Assembly: GCA_003150315.1 (NCBI GenBank)
Contig: QAML01000076.1
Span: 1 to 64,000, forward strand
Origin: Prevotellaceae bacterium
Lineage (GTDB): Bacteria > Bacteroidota > Bacteroidia > Bacteroidales > Bacteroidaceae
Length of the DNA: 64,000 bases
Direction: 5' to 3'
How positions within the stretch are numbered: the stretch's first letter is position 1; each line of letters begins with the position of its first letter. The position numbers and the translations under genes were made by a program. This document shows, in pieces, positions 54,572 to 62,150 of this stretch. A model generated the notes under the pieces. The model saw only the letters and a program-made list of their open reading frames with translations. It did not search any database and was not told where the DNA came from.

Positions 54572-55736
54572 AGGTTGTTCGTCTCTCTCTTAGCGTTTTG
54601 TTGGAAATTGCCAAATAGTCCTGAAGTTTTTTTTTACATTCGGAATCTTTATAGGTTGTAATACTTGCTTCTTTGTCCTTTATAAGTCCGTGTGCCTTTA
54701 CGGGTACGTCCAATGTTTTGCGGTAGTCGTTGGCATTTACTATTTCAAATTGTTCCGGGCAATACTTACCTAAAAAAGAGATAGGAACGCCCATTACTCC
54801 GTCGTAGTCGGACGGTATGGCATCTGTATAGGGAACTTCTATTGCATCGTAATTGTCGTAATGGTCATATCCTGCTTTGCCTCTTAGTTCTTTATGCTTG
54901 GAGTAACGCAAATTATCACTCATAGTCATCAAAGAAAGTGGTTGATGTCTGCGTCCGTGTTCAAGATTTGTATACCAACAAGAATTTCCCAGTCTTGTGT
55001 AGTTTCCCACATATCCCAATCTCGCGGCTTTAGCTCTATCGGTTTCTTTGACAACTGTTCCTTCGGGTACACCGAAAACCATATCATTAAGGAATCCTGT
55101 GGCACCAATCCACATTTTGTTCTCCTTAATGAGGGGAAATATTTCCTTATAGGTTATAGCATTCATATTGCCGATGACAAGAAACTTTTTATAGGCTTCC
55201 ATAATCCAATCTATGAATTCACGAAACATAGAAAAAGGTGGATTTGTTACTATTATGTCGGCTTCGTCTCTTAAACGTTTCACAAATGGACTTCTGAAAT
55301 CTCCGTCATGTTCCTTTGCGTCTTCTATATATTGGTCTTTAATATCATCAAAATCAATTTTCCCATCACCGGTTATGTCGTGATCCAAGATATAAACTTT
55401 ACCATGGGTTCTTATTTTGTCTTTATCTATATCTGTAATTTCTGCAGGTTCATCGAAAAATGTTTTATTTTCCAATTCGTATTTTATCTTTTTACTTTCC
55501 GGAGCATAGCTTGTGCTAATTAGTTTCTTCAATCCAAGCTTTGAAAAATTTTGTGCGAAAAAACGCGTAAAGTTGCTCTTTTTAGGATCATCGCAAGGAA
55601 GCAATACTATTTTGTCTTTGAAAGTATTTGGATTGTATTCCAAATATGCGTTCACCTCTTTCTGAATGTAATCGTACTGCGTATAGAACTCATCGTTTTT
55701 TAAGTTTTTTGCATCAGTAAGGTTTTTGTTTGCCAT
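54528..55736 (-). CDS. EcoRI-family adenine-specific DNA methyltransferase
   Basis: 402 aa. The N6-adenine motif IV NPPF (VTNPPFSMFREFIDW) lies near residue 165, and a motif I-like region near VLLPCDDPKKSNFTRFF. The layout, including LGNSCWYTNLEHGRR and GVMGVPISFLGKYCPEQFEI, matches the EcoRI methylase family (PF13651), which methylates GAATTC in its founding member; the target here is unknown. The C-terminus ends in KHIARSRS, just after the usual terminal strand. Upstream is a 345-nt structured leader. It should protect host DNA from the DUF262-HNH protein encoded downstream. Confidence 0.88.
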   Translation of the reverse strand: MANKNLTDAKNLKNDEFYTQYDYIQKEVNAYLEYNPNTFKDKIVLLPCDDPKKSNFTRFFAQNFSKLGLKKLISTSYAPESKKIKYELENKTFFDEPAEITDIDKDKIRTHGKVYILDHDITGDGKIDFDDIKDQYIEDAKEHDGDFRSPFVKRLRDEADIIVTNPPFSMFREFIDWIMEAYKKFLVIGNMNAITYKEIFPLIKENKMWIGATGFLNDMVFGVPEGTVVKETDRAKAARLGYVGNYTRLGNSCWYTNLEHGRRHQPLSLMTMSDNLRYSKHKELRGKAGYDHYDNYDAIEVPYTDAIPSDYDGVMGVPISFLGKYCPEQFEIVNANDYRKTLDVPVKAHGLIKDKEASITTYKDSECKKKLQDYLAISNKTLRERRTTYARICIKHIARSRS

Positions 55737-55739
55737 CTG

Positions 55740-56081
55740 CCTAAGTGTGTGTCCGCCCGGCTCCCAATGGCGTATTATTTAATTGGTTATGCGATGTGAA
55801 GAAAAGAACGTGGGGACCAAACTTCGTCGCCCGTTCCGCACACAAGGGCTCTCGCATTGCCCATCACAGTAGAACGAGCAACGAGAGATCCCCACGTAAA
55901 TATAGTGCAGACCCTTTGAGGGCTTGCAATACATACAACAATGGGCATCCACTCGTTGCCTTGTTCTTTGACTGTGAATGGAAATTTGCGAGATTTCTGT
56001 GTGCCAAAGACCAAGCGCTAAGTAAACGCCTTTCCAAAAAGTTCGTTGGCGTGGTGTTTACTTTGGAAGTAGCACTCACCA
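55740..56081 (-). ncRNA. Structured leader or separate RNA upstream of the methyltransferase gene
   Basis: Non-coding block with strong pairing potential. P1 is ACGTGGGGA (55808-55816) with TCCCCACGT (55889-55897). Inside P1 are CCC/GGG (55830-55832, 55846-55848) and CTCTCG-TTGC with GCAA-CGAGAG (55849-55860, 55878-55887), forming a three-way junction. Further on lies a hairpin TGCAgaCCCT/AGGGctTGCA (from 55907) and a longer one, GTAAACGCC/GGTGTTTAC (about 56022-56061). A promoter-like pair at 56088-56119 would start a transcript near 56081 that runs into the methyltransferase. No known riboswitch is recognised. Confidence 0.45.
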
Positions 56082-56087
56082 ACATTG

Positions 56088-56119
56088 CAAAAATAGCAAT
56101 TTATCGCCAAACGTACAAC
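56088..56119 (-). promoter_or_regulatory. Promoter of the restriction-modification operon leader
   Basis: On the minus strand: GTTG (56119-56116), 20 nt, TATTTTTG (56095-56088). The predicted start is near 56081, giving a 5' leader of about 345 nt. Confidence 0.5.
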
Positions 56120-56346
56120 TTCTCTTGCAGTGAAATGAAATCACAAAAGACTGCCGCGTTTTATATGGCAGAGAAGGAAAAATAGTTGGGATTGTATTGG
56201 GAAATCATAGAAAAAGCATGAAAAACTTCAGAAAACAGAATTAGTTTATTGCTCGGAAATGATTATTATGAAAGAGCAAATCTATTAGCAGTTTCTCTAT
56301 GTCATTATTGCATATAGCAGTATACTACTGCAAGTTGCAAGGCAAA
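56096..56346. other. Gap without a supported gene
   Basis: AT-rich 250-nt stretch between the leader promoter and the end of the pentapeptide gene. It holds only short frames and no clear terminator or promoter beyond the leader promoter. Confidence 0.5.
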
Positions 56347-57231
56347 TCAAATTCTGGAGTTTTCGATTACTGTCGTTGCATTTTCTTTTATTATTTCAAC
56401 TGCTTTCTCAGAGTATTCTTTTAGTAAATCTTCTGTATTTAAGATATAATATCTTTGGCTATCAGAATGTACTTTATATATTTCTACAAAAGAAATGATA
56501 TTATCTTTTGTTGTCGCAGATTGGTGTGTTATACCTTTTTTCTTTATTATATTAAGTTGCTTGTCCCAATTGTCAAAAAACACATATCGTCCTTGTCGGG
56601 GGAGCACTATGGTAGATAAATCGCAGTTATCGCTAAATGTTACGTCATGTAATATTGCATTCTCAAAAGAGACATCAAGCATTATGTTTGGTTTAGCGTG
56701 TCCGAACTCCCTTCTTAAAGAATCGGTGGGGAATCCTCCTCTAAACCAAACATTTTCCACTTTGCCGATAAAAGCACAATGTTCAAAACTCGAAGCTTGG
56801 AAATCCACGTCGTAAAAGTTGCAATCTATAAATTTGCAGCCTTTGAATTGCGGTTTTATAAATGCTCCGAACCTGACATTCTTAAAAGTGCAATTTGTAT
56901 AACAGGAAGAACCGTATCCGATAATTGCTTCTTTGAAATTTACAGAATCAAATATGCAATTATAAAATTTGTTCCCATGTTCAGCTGCAGCTTTGAAAAT
57001 TGTTCCGCAGAATAAAGAGTCTATAAAAGCTTTGCCTTCAATCCTGTATATCGTGTCAGAATGTGCAAACAAAGATTTGTAGAAATTGCATCTTATGTAT
57101 TTGTTCGCCAAATAGGAGCAATCTATACGTTGATTACTTAAATCAACGTACCCATGTTTGTCAAGTGAATATTTTCCAATATGGTCGGGAGACAATTCTC
57201 GCTTTCTGCAAAAATATTTGAGCAAATTCAC
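56347..57231 (-). CDS. Pentapeptide-repeat-like protein
   Basis: 294 aa. The middle part (about 45-170) has spaced five-residue coils with a central Phe/Leu, such as CNFYKSLFAHS, NKFYNCIFDSVNFKEA, NCTFKNVRFGAF and CKFIDCNFYDVDFQAS. This gives a right-handed beta-helix of the pentapeptide class. There is no signal peptide. The C-terminal 90 residues are unrelated and helical. Proteins of this type can act as immunity or DNA-gyrase-protecting factors, but the function is unknown here. It starts 43 nt after the DUF2185 gene and probably shares its transcript. Confidence 0.65.
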   Translation of the reverse strand: MNLLKYFCRKRELSPDHIGKYSLDKHGYVDLSNQRIDCSYLANKYIRCNFYKSLFAHSDTIYRIEGKAFIDSLFCGTIFKAAAEHGNKFYNCIFDSVNFKEAIIGYGSSCYTNCTFKNVRFGAFIKPQFKGCKFIDCNFYDVDFQASSFEHCAFIGKVENVWFRGGFPTDSLRREFGHAKPNIMLDVSFENAILHDVTFSDNCDLSTIVLPRQGRYVFFDNWDKQLNIIKKKGITHQSATTKDNIISFVEIYKVHSDSQRYYILNTEDLLKEYSEKAVEIIKENATTVIENSRI

Positions 57232-57274
57232 CTTGGTCGTATTATTGTATTGCTGTTTGGCGCAAATAACCGGA

Positions 57275-57646
57275 TTATTCGTCTTCTTCGGTGGGGAGGG
57301 CTTCTTCGTATAGTTTTAATTCCCCGTCTTTTGTTCTTAGATATGCCGTTCCATAGGGTGCATGAAGCAGAGGAATGATGTCCGGACTGAAATTGCAGAT
57401 AGTATTAAGTTTATACACGGAACTATTTTTCACCATGTCGTAACTGTCGTCCTCGTCTCCGGCAAAGAAACGCCACCCGCTGTCATACCCTTGGTAATTG
57501 TCTGCCGGTTCTTCGCGATACATATATCCCACGGGCATACCGTCCACGGCTATTCTGTCTGTGGCTAAACATCCGTCGGCTCCTTCCCAATCGGTAAGAA
57601 GCAGTTCAATCTTTTTTTTCTTTTTGAAAGGGTTTCTGATTTTCAT
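57275..57646 (-). CDS. DUF2185 (Imm33-like) protein
   Basis: 123 aa. It has the DUF2185 pattern: CLATDRIAVDGMPVGYMYRE, SGWRFFAGDEDDSY, YKLNTICNFSPDIIPLL and APYGTAYLR. The family is listed among toxin-immunity proteins (Imm33), though some members may have other roles. A basic start (MKIRNPFKKKKKIE) precedes it. No toxin gene is adjacent, so it would be an orphan immunity gene if the role holds. Confidence 0.8.
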   Translation of the reverse strand: MKIRNPFKKKKKIELLLTDWEGADGCLATDRIAVDGMPVGYMYREEPADNYQGYDSGWRFFAGDEDDSYDMVKNSSVYKLNTICNFSPDIIPLLHAPYGTAYLRTKDGELKLYEEALPTEEDE

Positions 57647-57679
57647 CGTGTGATTTTTTGCTGTTCGTATAATTAGTTT

Positions 57680-58010
57680 TTATTTATAGTCAGGAAATGT
57701 CCGCTTTATATAAAGTGGAGCTACGTTTGACTTTTCAAGGAACATAACCATGTATATTGGTGCATAGACAATCTTGTCTGCAATGTGCAGATTGTCGTTG
57801 TTGAAAATAACTGTCTTAGGAATGTCATATTCTTTGCAGTCCGTTATGTTTGACAAAGCGCGAAGTGTTTTGTAATTTTTACATGATTTTACCTCAATGG
57901 GCAGAGTCTTGACTTAAGTTCTATTGCCAAATCCCATTCCCCCCGCTTCTTGTTGTTGTAAAAGTAAGGCGTGATGTCGTGCACCGGTAACAAGTAAGGC
58001 ATTGCTGGTG
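57680..58010 (-). pseudogene. Decayed C-terminus of a DUF4143-type AAA ATPase
   Basis: On the minus strand one frame gives PYFYNNKKRGEWDLAIELKS and then a stop. The neighbouring frame continues KTLPIEVKSCKNYKTLRALS, VIFNNDNLHIADKIVYAPIY and MVMFLEK to a stop at 57680. This is the C-terminal nuclease-like part of the large ATPase family common in Bacteroidales. There is at least one frameshift, and the AAA domain is missing, so it is a fossil. Confidence 0.7.
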
Positions 58011-58274
58011 GTTTGATAGTAATGTTTGATATGGTTGTCTATCTTCCTATTTGTCATTTCCGTTTTTTGCTCCGGTGTGTGGTTTTATTATTTGGGAATA
58101 TTTGATGTTTGCCTTTTCCTTATGGCAAATATATGGACTTTGTGCCACTTTTACAAGGCTTTTTGCCCCGAAATGCCGCTTTTCCAAGATTTGAAGGTAT
58201 ATGATGCTATAAAGATTCGAAATGTTGTGCGAATTTTCCATAATTTACGCTATGAAATTACGCGATAAATCCAT
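58011..58274. other. Gap with only a doubtful small frame
   Basis: An 80-codon plus-strand frame from a TTG at 58026 has hydrophobic segments, but no start signal or recognisable family. Nothing else is supported between the ATPase remnant and repeat copy 10. Confidence 0.4.
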
Positions 58275-58395
58275 AAGAAAAAAAGTGCATGGGAAATAAT
58301 AAAAATTACGAGCCATATATTTTAAAATACAAGGCACTTATTTTAAAATAAGTGCCTTGTATTTTTTGCTGTTTTAAGTGTCTGAAAAATAATGT
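58275..58395 (-). repeat. Modular palindromic intergenic repeat, copy 10
   Basis: A variant ACGAGCCATATATTTT is followed by the perfect palindrome of ACAAGGCACTTATTTT and a T-run. The right flank has gttttaagtgtctgaaa. It lies past the 3' end of the minus-strand glycosyltransferase gene, inside the accessory island, so the island has either acquired a copy or is an old part of this genome. Confidence 0.85.
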
Positions 58396-58486
58396 GTTGA
58401 AAAACCGCCGAAAAATGGGCGTTTTGTGCTGTATGAACACTGCGGAAATCTGACGAAAAATGCTTGTTTTCTGATTCCTCGCGGAA

Positions 58487-59509
58487 TTATTTCAGATATT
58501 CCAAACATTGGTTTATGGCATTGCGGGTACAATTGCCGTGTTTCAGTTCTTTGCTCCATTCAATTACGTTCTTTTCGAGTTTGTCGTATTCTTCGGGAGT
58601 GATTTCTGCAACAATCTTGTCAATGTCTTGCAGTGAAGCAACGCAGACTCCAATTCCTTTTTCTTTCACAACTTCCGCAATGGCAGCCTGTTCCCACACA
58701 ATTACGGGAAGGTGGCAACGAATATAAAGCGAAGTCTTTATTGGATTGTTCAGTTTAAGGTAACTGCCGTAAGCTCCCTCACATGCGTCAATGGAATTAC
58801 CGTCCCATACAAGTCCGAAAGTACAATTGTTTTCGGAAATGAGTTGCGTGTCGCTCATAAAGCCGTGATAGTGAACGTTTTTGCTTTTTATTTGCGAAGC
58901 ATCGAAACCTCTGCCGTAGAGTTCTAAATCGTAGTTGAGCGAAGAATTGGCAAGCTCGTAGAGAAAGGCGTTTTTCTTTCTTGAAAGTGCGCCGGCGTAA
59001 AGAATTTTGCATTTGCCTCCGTCATATTTATGAACCGCAGCTTCGGCATTCGCCGTGTAGTCTGTCATTTTATGGACAGCAATGCCGCCTTTATAGCCGT
59101 GTTCTTCAATCCAACGCTTCATGTTGTTGTTGTGAACTATGAGTGCGTCGGAATTGTTGAGACGTTTCATTTCTTTTTGAGGCGTGAGCTTTTTGCGTCG
59201 GCAGCAGCCGAGGTCGTGAATGAGTGTGATGACTTTCGCACCGCGTATGTGAGCCATTTTGCAAATAAAAGTGTAGTACTTTTTTATGGGATATTGCAAC
59301 ACAAGGCGGTCGCCTTTGTGTAAACGGAACGGTATGACGCATATGCCTGCGAGGGTGGCGAAAAAACCGAGTATTTTGTTGTGGAAATGGGTCTGCCTAA
59401 GGGCAACGTTCTTGAAGCCCATGTCTTGCATTATATGCTCGTTGAAATTTTTCGAGATGTTTCCCGCGTGCGAAAAGTCGCGATAGTTATGTGATGCGTA
59501 GCAGTTCAT
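58487..59509 (-). CDS. Glycosyltransferase, galactofuranosyltransferase-like
   Basis: 340 aa, GT-B fold. The N-terminal half has LQYPIKKYYTFICKMAHIRG and VITLIHDLGCCRR with ALIVHNNNMKRWI. The donor half has KILYAGALSRKKNAFLYEL, YHGFMSDTQLISENNCTFGL, VWDGNSIDACEG and a late HLPVIVWEQAAIAE. The pattern resembles beta-1,6-galactofuranosyltransferases annotated in Bacteroides, but the sugar specificity is not certain. It is a lone gene, with no polysaccharide cluster beside it, and is divergent from the CoiA-like gene. Confidence 0.8.
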   Translation of the reverse strand: MNCYASHNYRDFSHAGNISKNFNEHIMQDMGFKNVALRQTHFHNKILGFFATLAGICVIPFRLHKGDRLVLQYPIKKYYTFICKMAHIRGAKVITLIHDLGCCRRKKLTPQKEMKRLNNSDALIVHNNNMKRWIEEHGYKGGIAVHKMTDYTANAEAAVHKYDGGKCKILYAGALSRKKNAFLYELANSSLNYDLELYGRGFDASQIKSKNVHYHGFMSDTQLISENNCTFGLVWDGNSIDACEGAYGSYLKLNNPIKTSLYIRCHLPVIVWEQAAIAEVVKEKGIGVCVASLQDIDKIVAEITPEEYDKLEKNVIEWSKELKHGNCTRNAINQCLEYLK

Positions 59510-59632
59510 TGGCTGTCAAACTATAATAATATCCAAAGTTACAGATTTTATATGATATTGCCTTGTAAATATAAAACTATCGCTTTGTTATTTGTATGAT
59601 ACGGATGTTTGGGTGTTACATCATTTATGTTA

Positions 59633-59664
59633 ATTGGCTGACAATAAGAAAATGTTTATATTTG
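59633..59664 (+). promoter_or_regulatory. Promoter of the CoiA-like gene
   Basis: ATTG, 20 nt, TATATTTG at 59657-59664. This places the start near 59671 and supports the ATG at 59685. Confidence 0.5.
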
Positions 59665-59684
59665 TGTCAGTAATAGTGTTGAGT

Positions 59685-60653
59685 ATGCAAAATGAATTGA
59701 TCTTTTCGTGGGCAGAGAATGCAAGCGGTGTTATGGTGCATGTGGATGAAGTGCCACAAGGACGTAAATGTGGTTGTGTTTGTCCAAGATGCCATGAGGA
59801 ATTGTTGGCGAGGCATGGTAATATAAGGGAGCATGGATTTGCTCACTGTAGTGATAAACGTGGTGCAAATTTGAAAATATGCTATGCTGTTACTTTATAT
59901 AAGTTGGCAGAACAGATTGTAAAAGACGGGAAACGCATTTTCGCTCCAGCATATTACGGAATTTATAAGGAAAGAGAAATCGAATTTGTCGAGGTTAAGA
60001 CAGATTCTCGTTATGAGCGTGAAGATAAACAGCCAGATGTTATTGCTTTGGGTAAGGATGGCAAGGAATATCTTATAGAGTTTGTATTTAAGGAGAAAAT
60101 ACAGCACAAAAGAAATGTGGATTATAAAAATCTTATATGCTTAGAGATAGACCTTTATGGTCAAACTTTGGAAACTGTAAAAGATTTTTTGCAAAAGTCT
60201 CCAGAAAACAGAAAGTGGATAAATAATAACTATTATTTTGAAGGTATCGAAAAAGTGTATGAGGATAAAGGAAAGCAAGTGAAAGTAGTTTGCGATTTGG
60301 AGTGTTGTCAATGTGATTTTAGAGATAATTGCTGCGCTGTGAAAATAAACTCGAATTTTCTCAGTATAGAGAATAATGGAAATAACTATCGTCTTTGTAA
60401 AAGAGAGGAATTTGAAAAGAAAAAAGCAGGTTTGGAACAATTGAAATTAGATGTCGCCAATAGGAGGGAAAGAATAAAGAAAGAAATGGAATTGGAAAAT
60501 TCGCGTAATCTTTCTGAACGTTCTTGCTTTTATTGTAAATCAAATTTAAGATACCTTAGTAGGGACTCGTATGTTTGTTGCGGAATGGGAAAGCCTCATA
60601 GAGTGTCGCCAGAAACGGCTCGGTCGTGTAGAGGATTTAGACGTGGGGAATAA
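59685..60653 (+). CDS. CoiA-like protein with zinc-finger and nuclease-like core
   Basis: 322 aa from the ATG at 59685; a TTG at 59634 is rejected because the promoter box lies inside that extension. The N-terminal zinc-type segment is CVCPRCHEELLARHG followed by HGFAHCSD. A restriction-endonuclease-like core follows with RYEREDKQPDVIAL and EYLIEFVFKEK, which fits the D...ExK pattern of the PD-(D/E)XK fold. It then has several CxxC pairs (CDLECCQCDF, CFYCKSN). This resembles competence protein CoiA-type proteins, but here it may be a defence or DNA-processing nuclease. It is AT-richer than the core genes, with its own terminator. Confidence 0.7.
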   Translation: MQNELIFSWAENASGVMVHVDEVPQGRKCGCVCPRCHEELLARHGNIREHGFAHCSDKRGANLKICYAVTLYKLAEQIVKDGKRIFAPAYYGIYKEREIEFVEVKTDSRYEREDKQPDVIALGKDGKEYLIEFVFKEKIQHKRNVDYKNLICLEIDLYGQTLETVKDFLQKSPENRKWINNNYYFEGIEKVYEDKGKQVKVVCDLECCQCDFRDNCCAVKINSNFLSIENNGNNYRLCKREEFEKKKAGLEQLKLDVANRRERIKKEMELENSRNLSERSCFYCKSNLRYLSRDSYVCCGMGKPHRVSPETARSCRGFRRGE

Positions 60654-60662
60654 TATAAAAAC

Positions 60663-60700
60663 AAACATTCCGTCAAGAATTGGCTCTTAACGGAATGTTT
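60663..60700. terminator. Bidirectional terminator for the CoiA-like gene and tRNA-Tyr
   Basis: An 11-bp stem AAACATTCCGT/ACGGAATGTTT. It begins 9 nt after the CoiA-like stop and, on the minus strand, directly follows tRNA-Tyr, with T-rich ends on both strands. Confidence 0.85.
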
Positions 60701-60702
60701 TG

Positions 60703-60785
60703 TGGGCAAAGATGGATTCGAACCACCGAAGACGAACGTCAGCAGATTTACAGTCTGCCCCATTTGGCCACTCTGGAATTTGCCC
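60703..60785 (-). tRNA. tRNA-Tyr (anticodon GTA)
   Basis: On the minus strand the acceptor GGGCAAA pairs with TTTGCCC. The anticodon stem-loop GCAGACTGTAAATCTGC gives GTA. A long variable arm (class II, 83 nt) and GGTTCGAATCC in the T arm support it. The CCA end is not encoded. It borders the accessory island on its right side. Confidence 0.95.
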
Positions 60786-60799
60786 CTATATTTCCTGAG

Positions 60800-61291
60800 T
60801 TATTTATATTTTTGTGCGAAAGCCACCATTTTCAATGCTGTAATAGCGTACTCGTCGCCTTTATTTCCAAGTATTCCGCCCGAACGCTCTTCCGCTTGTT
60901 CCTGACTGTTTGTTGTTAGTAATCCGAAAATCACCGGAACATCACCTTCAACATTAATTTTTGAAATGCCGCTGCTTACTGCCTGACAAATATAATCAAA
61001 GTGAGGTGTGTCGCCACGGATTACACATCCAATTGCAATCACTGCGTCAACTGTATGATGCTTTACCATTTGCGAACAGCCGAATATCAATTCGAAGCTG
61101 CCGGGAACTATTTCCACGACAATGTCTTCTGCAAGAACGCCGTTGGCTTTCAGTGTATTTTTTGCACCTTCAAGAAGTGCTTTTGTTATATTGTCATTCC
61201 ATTCTGCTACTACAATGCCTACTCTCATCCCTTTTCCTGAGGGAACAGAAGACATATTGCTGTCGGTGAGTTGGAATGCGTTACTCGACAT
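60800..61291 (-). CDS. ribH: 6,7-dimethyl-8-ribityllumazine synthase
   Basis: 163 aa. [18 protein letters not shown], the substrate site [26 protein letters not shown] with the catalytic His, and [15 protein letters not shown] identify it. It makes the riboflavin precursor lumazine. It follows the TPR gene by 4 nt; other rib genes are absent. Confidence 0.96.
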   Translation of the reverse strand: MSSNAFQLTDSNMSSVPSGKGMRVGIVVAEWNDNITKALLEGAKNTLKANGVLAEDIVVEIVPGSFELIFGCSQMVKHHTVDAVIAIGCVIRGDTPHFDYICQAVSSGISKINVEGDVPVIFGLLTTNSQEQAEERSGGILGNKGDEYAITALKMVAFAQKYK

Positions 61292-61295
61292 TTTG

Positions 61296-61979
61296 TTATT
61301 GTTTCTTTACAGTGGCACGCTCGATATATTTGTCTATATCTTGCTGCATTGCGCTCTGTACATATTTGTCTTTTACTTCCTGATAAAGTTTGAGAGCTTC
61401 GTCGTATTTATTGTCTGATTCGAGAACTTCTCCTGCTTTTACAAGATATATAGGACTCAAAGAGTTGTTGTCTGCTTTTGCTGCCGCTTTCTTAAAATTG
61501 TTTACGGCTTCATCTTTCTGACCAAGGGTTGCGTAGCAATCGCCAATAGCTCCAATTGCTTCGGCTTCTATCATTGCGTCACCCGCAGTACTGTAATCTT
61601 TAAGATATTTCAGAGCTTCCTGCGCCTTGCCGGTGTTATAGAGAGCGATACCGGCGTAAAGCTTTGCGAGATTAGCCGCATCGGTTCCGCTATATTGCTT
61701 TGCAATGTTCACAAAACCTGCAAAACCTGCACCGTCTCCGTTAAGAGCTTTCTGCCAATCGCCTTGAGAGAAATATTCCTGCCCCTTGGCGAGAGCGGTT
61801 GAAGCTTTGTTTTCTTTTGGAACGGAAACGAAATTGTGGTAAAGCAATCCGCCGCCGACAATAACTATTATAGCAGCCAATACAATGAGCAAAGGTTTTT
61901 TCTGCTTGGTGAGAAATGCTTCCGAACGACTGATTACTTCAGCCATTTCCGTAGAGTTGTTTGTTTTTATGTTAGCCAT
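61296..61979 (-). CDS. Membrane-anchored tetratricopeptide repeat protein
   Basis: 227 aa. One N-terminal membrane helix ([18 protein letters not shown]) is followed by TPR-like helices ([56 protein letters not shown]). It is likely a periplasmic scaffold of unknown role. It is paired with ribH and divergent from recF, as is usual in the order. A TAATTTTG box lies at 62027-62020. Confidence 0.85.
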   Translation of the reverse strand: MANIKTNNSTEMAEVISRSEAFLTKQKKPLLIVLAAIIVIVGGGLLYHNFVSVPKENKASTALAKGQEYFSQGDWQKALNGDGAGFAGFVNIAKQYSGTDAANLAKLYAGIALYNTGKAQEALKYLKDYSTAGDAMIEAEAIGAIGDCYATLGQKDEAVNNFKKAAAKADNNSLSPIYLVKAGEVLESDNKYDEALKLYQEVKDKYVQSAMQQDIDKYIERATVKKQ

Positions 61980-62150
61980 TTGTTGTTATTCTTTATTGGT
62001 TTGTTGCTGTTAGGCGGGACAAAATTAGTCTTTTCGCATCAAATGATGAAATTTTATCTCTACTTTTTTCTCTTTTGTGCGATTTTCTGTTGCGCATGGC
62101 TTATCGGGCGGCGGAAAACTGCTAACTTCGCACAATAGAAACTGCATAAT

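Noticed and set aside
55745..56185. 146-codon plus-strand frame and overlapping minus-strand frames (55787-56085)
   Set aside because: The stretch is dominated by inverted repeats that impose open frames on both strands. No family resemblance, so a structured nucleic acid is the better explanation.
58026..58268. 80-codon hydrophobic frame from a TTG
   Set aside because: No promoter, no start context, no recognisable family, and it lies beside a decayed ATPase gene.
1..58395. Idea that the palindromic repeats form a CRISPR array
   Set aside because: The copies are kilobases apart, palindromic and variable, with genes rather than spacers between them; no cas gene is present.
60703..60785. Search for an attachment-site duplicate of the tRNA-Tyr 3' end in the island
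   Set aside because: Only a weak partial match (gggcagag near 57900) was seen, which is too short to support an att site.
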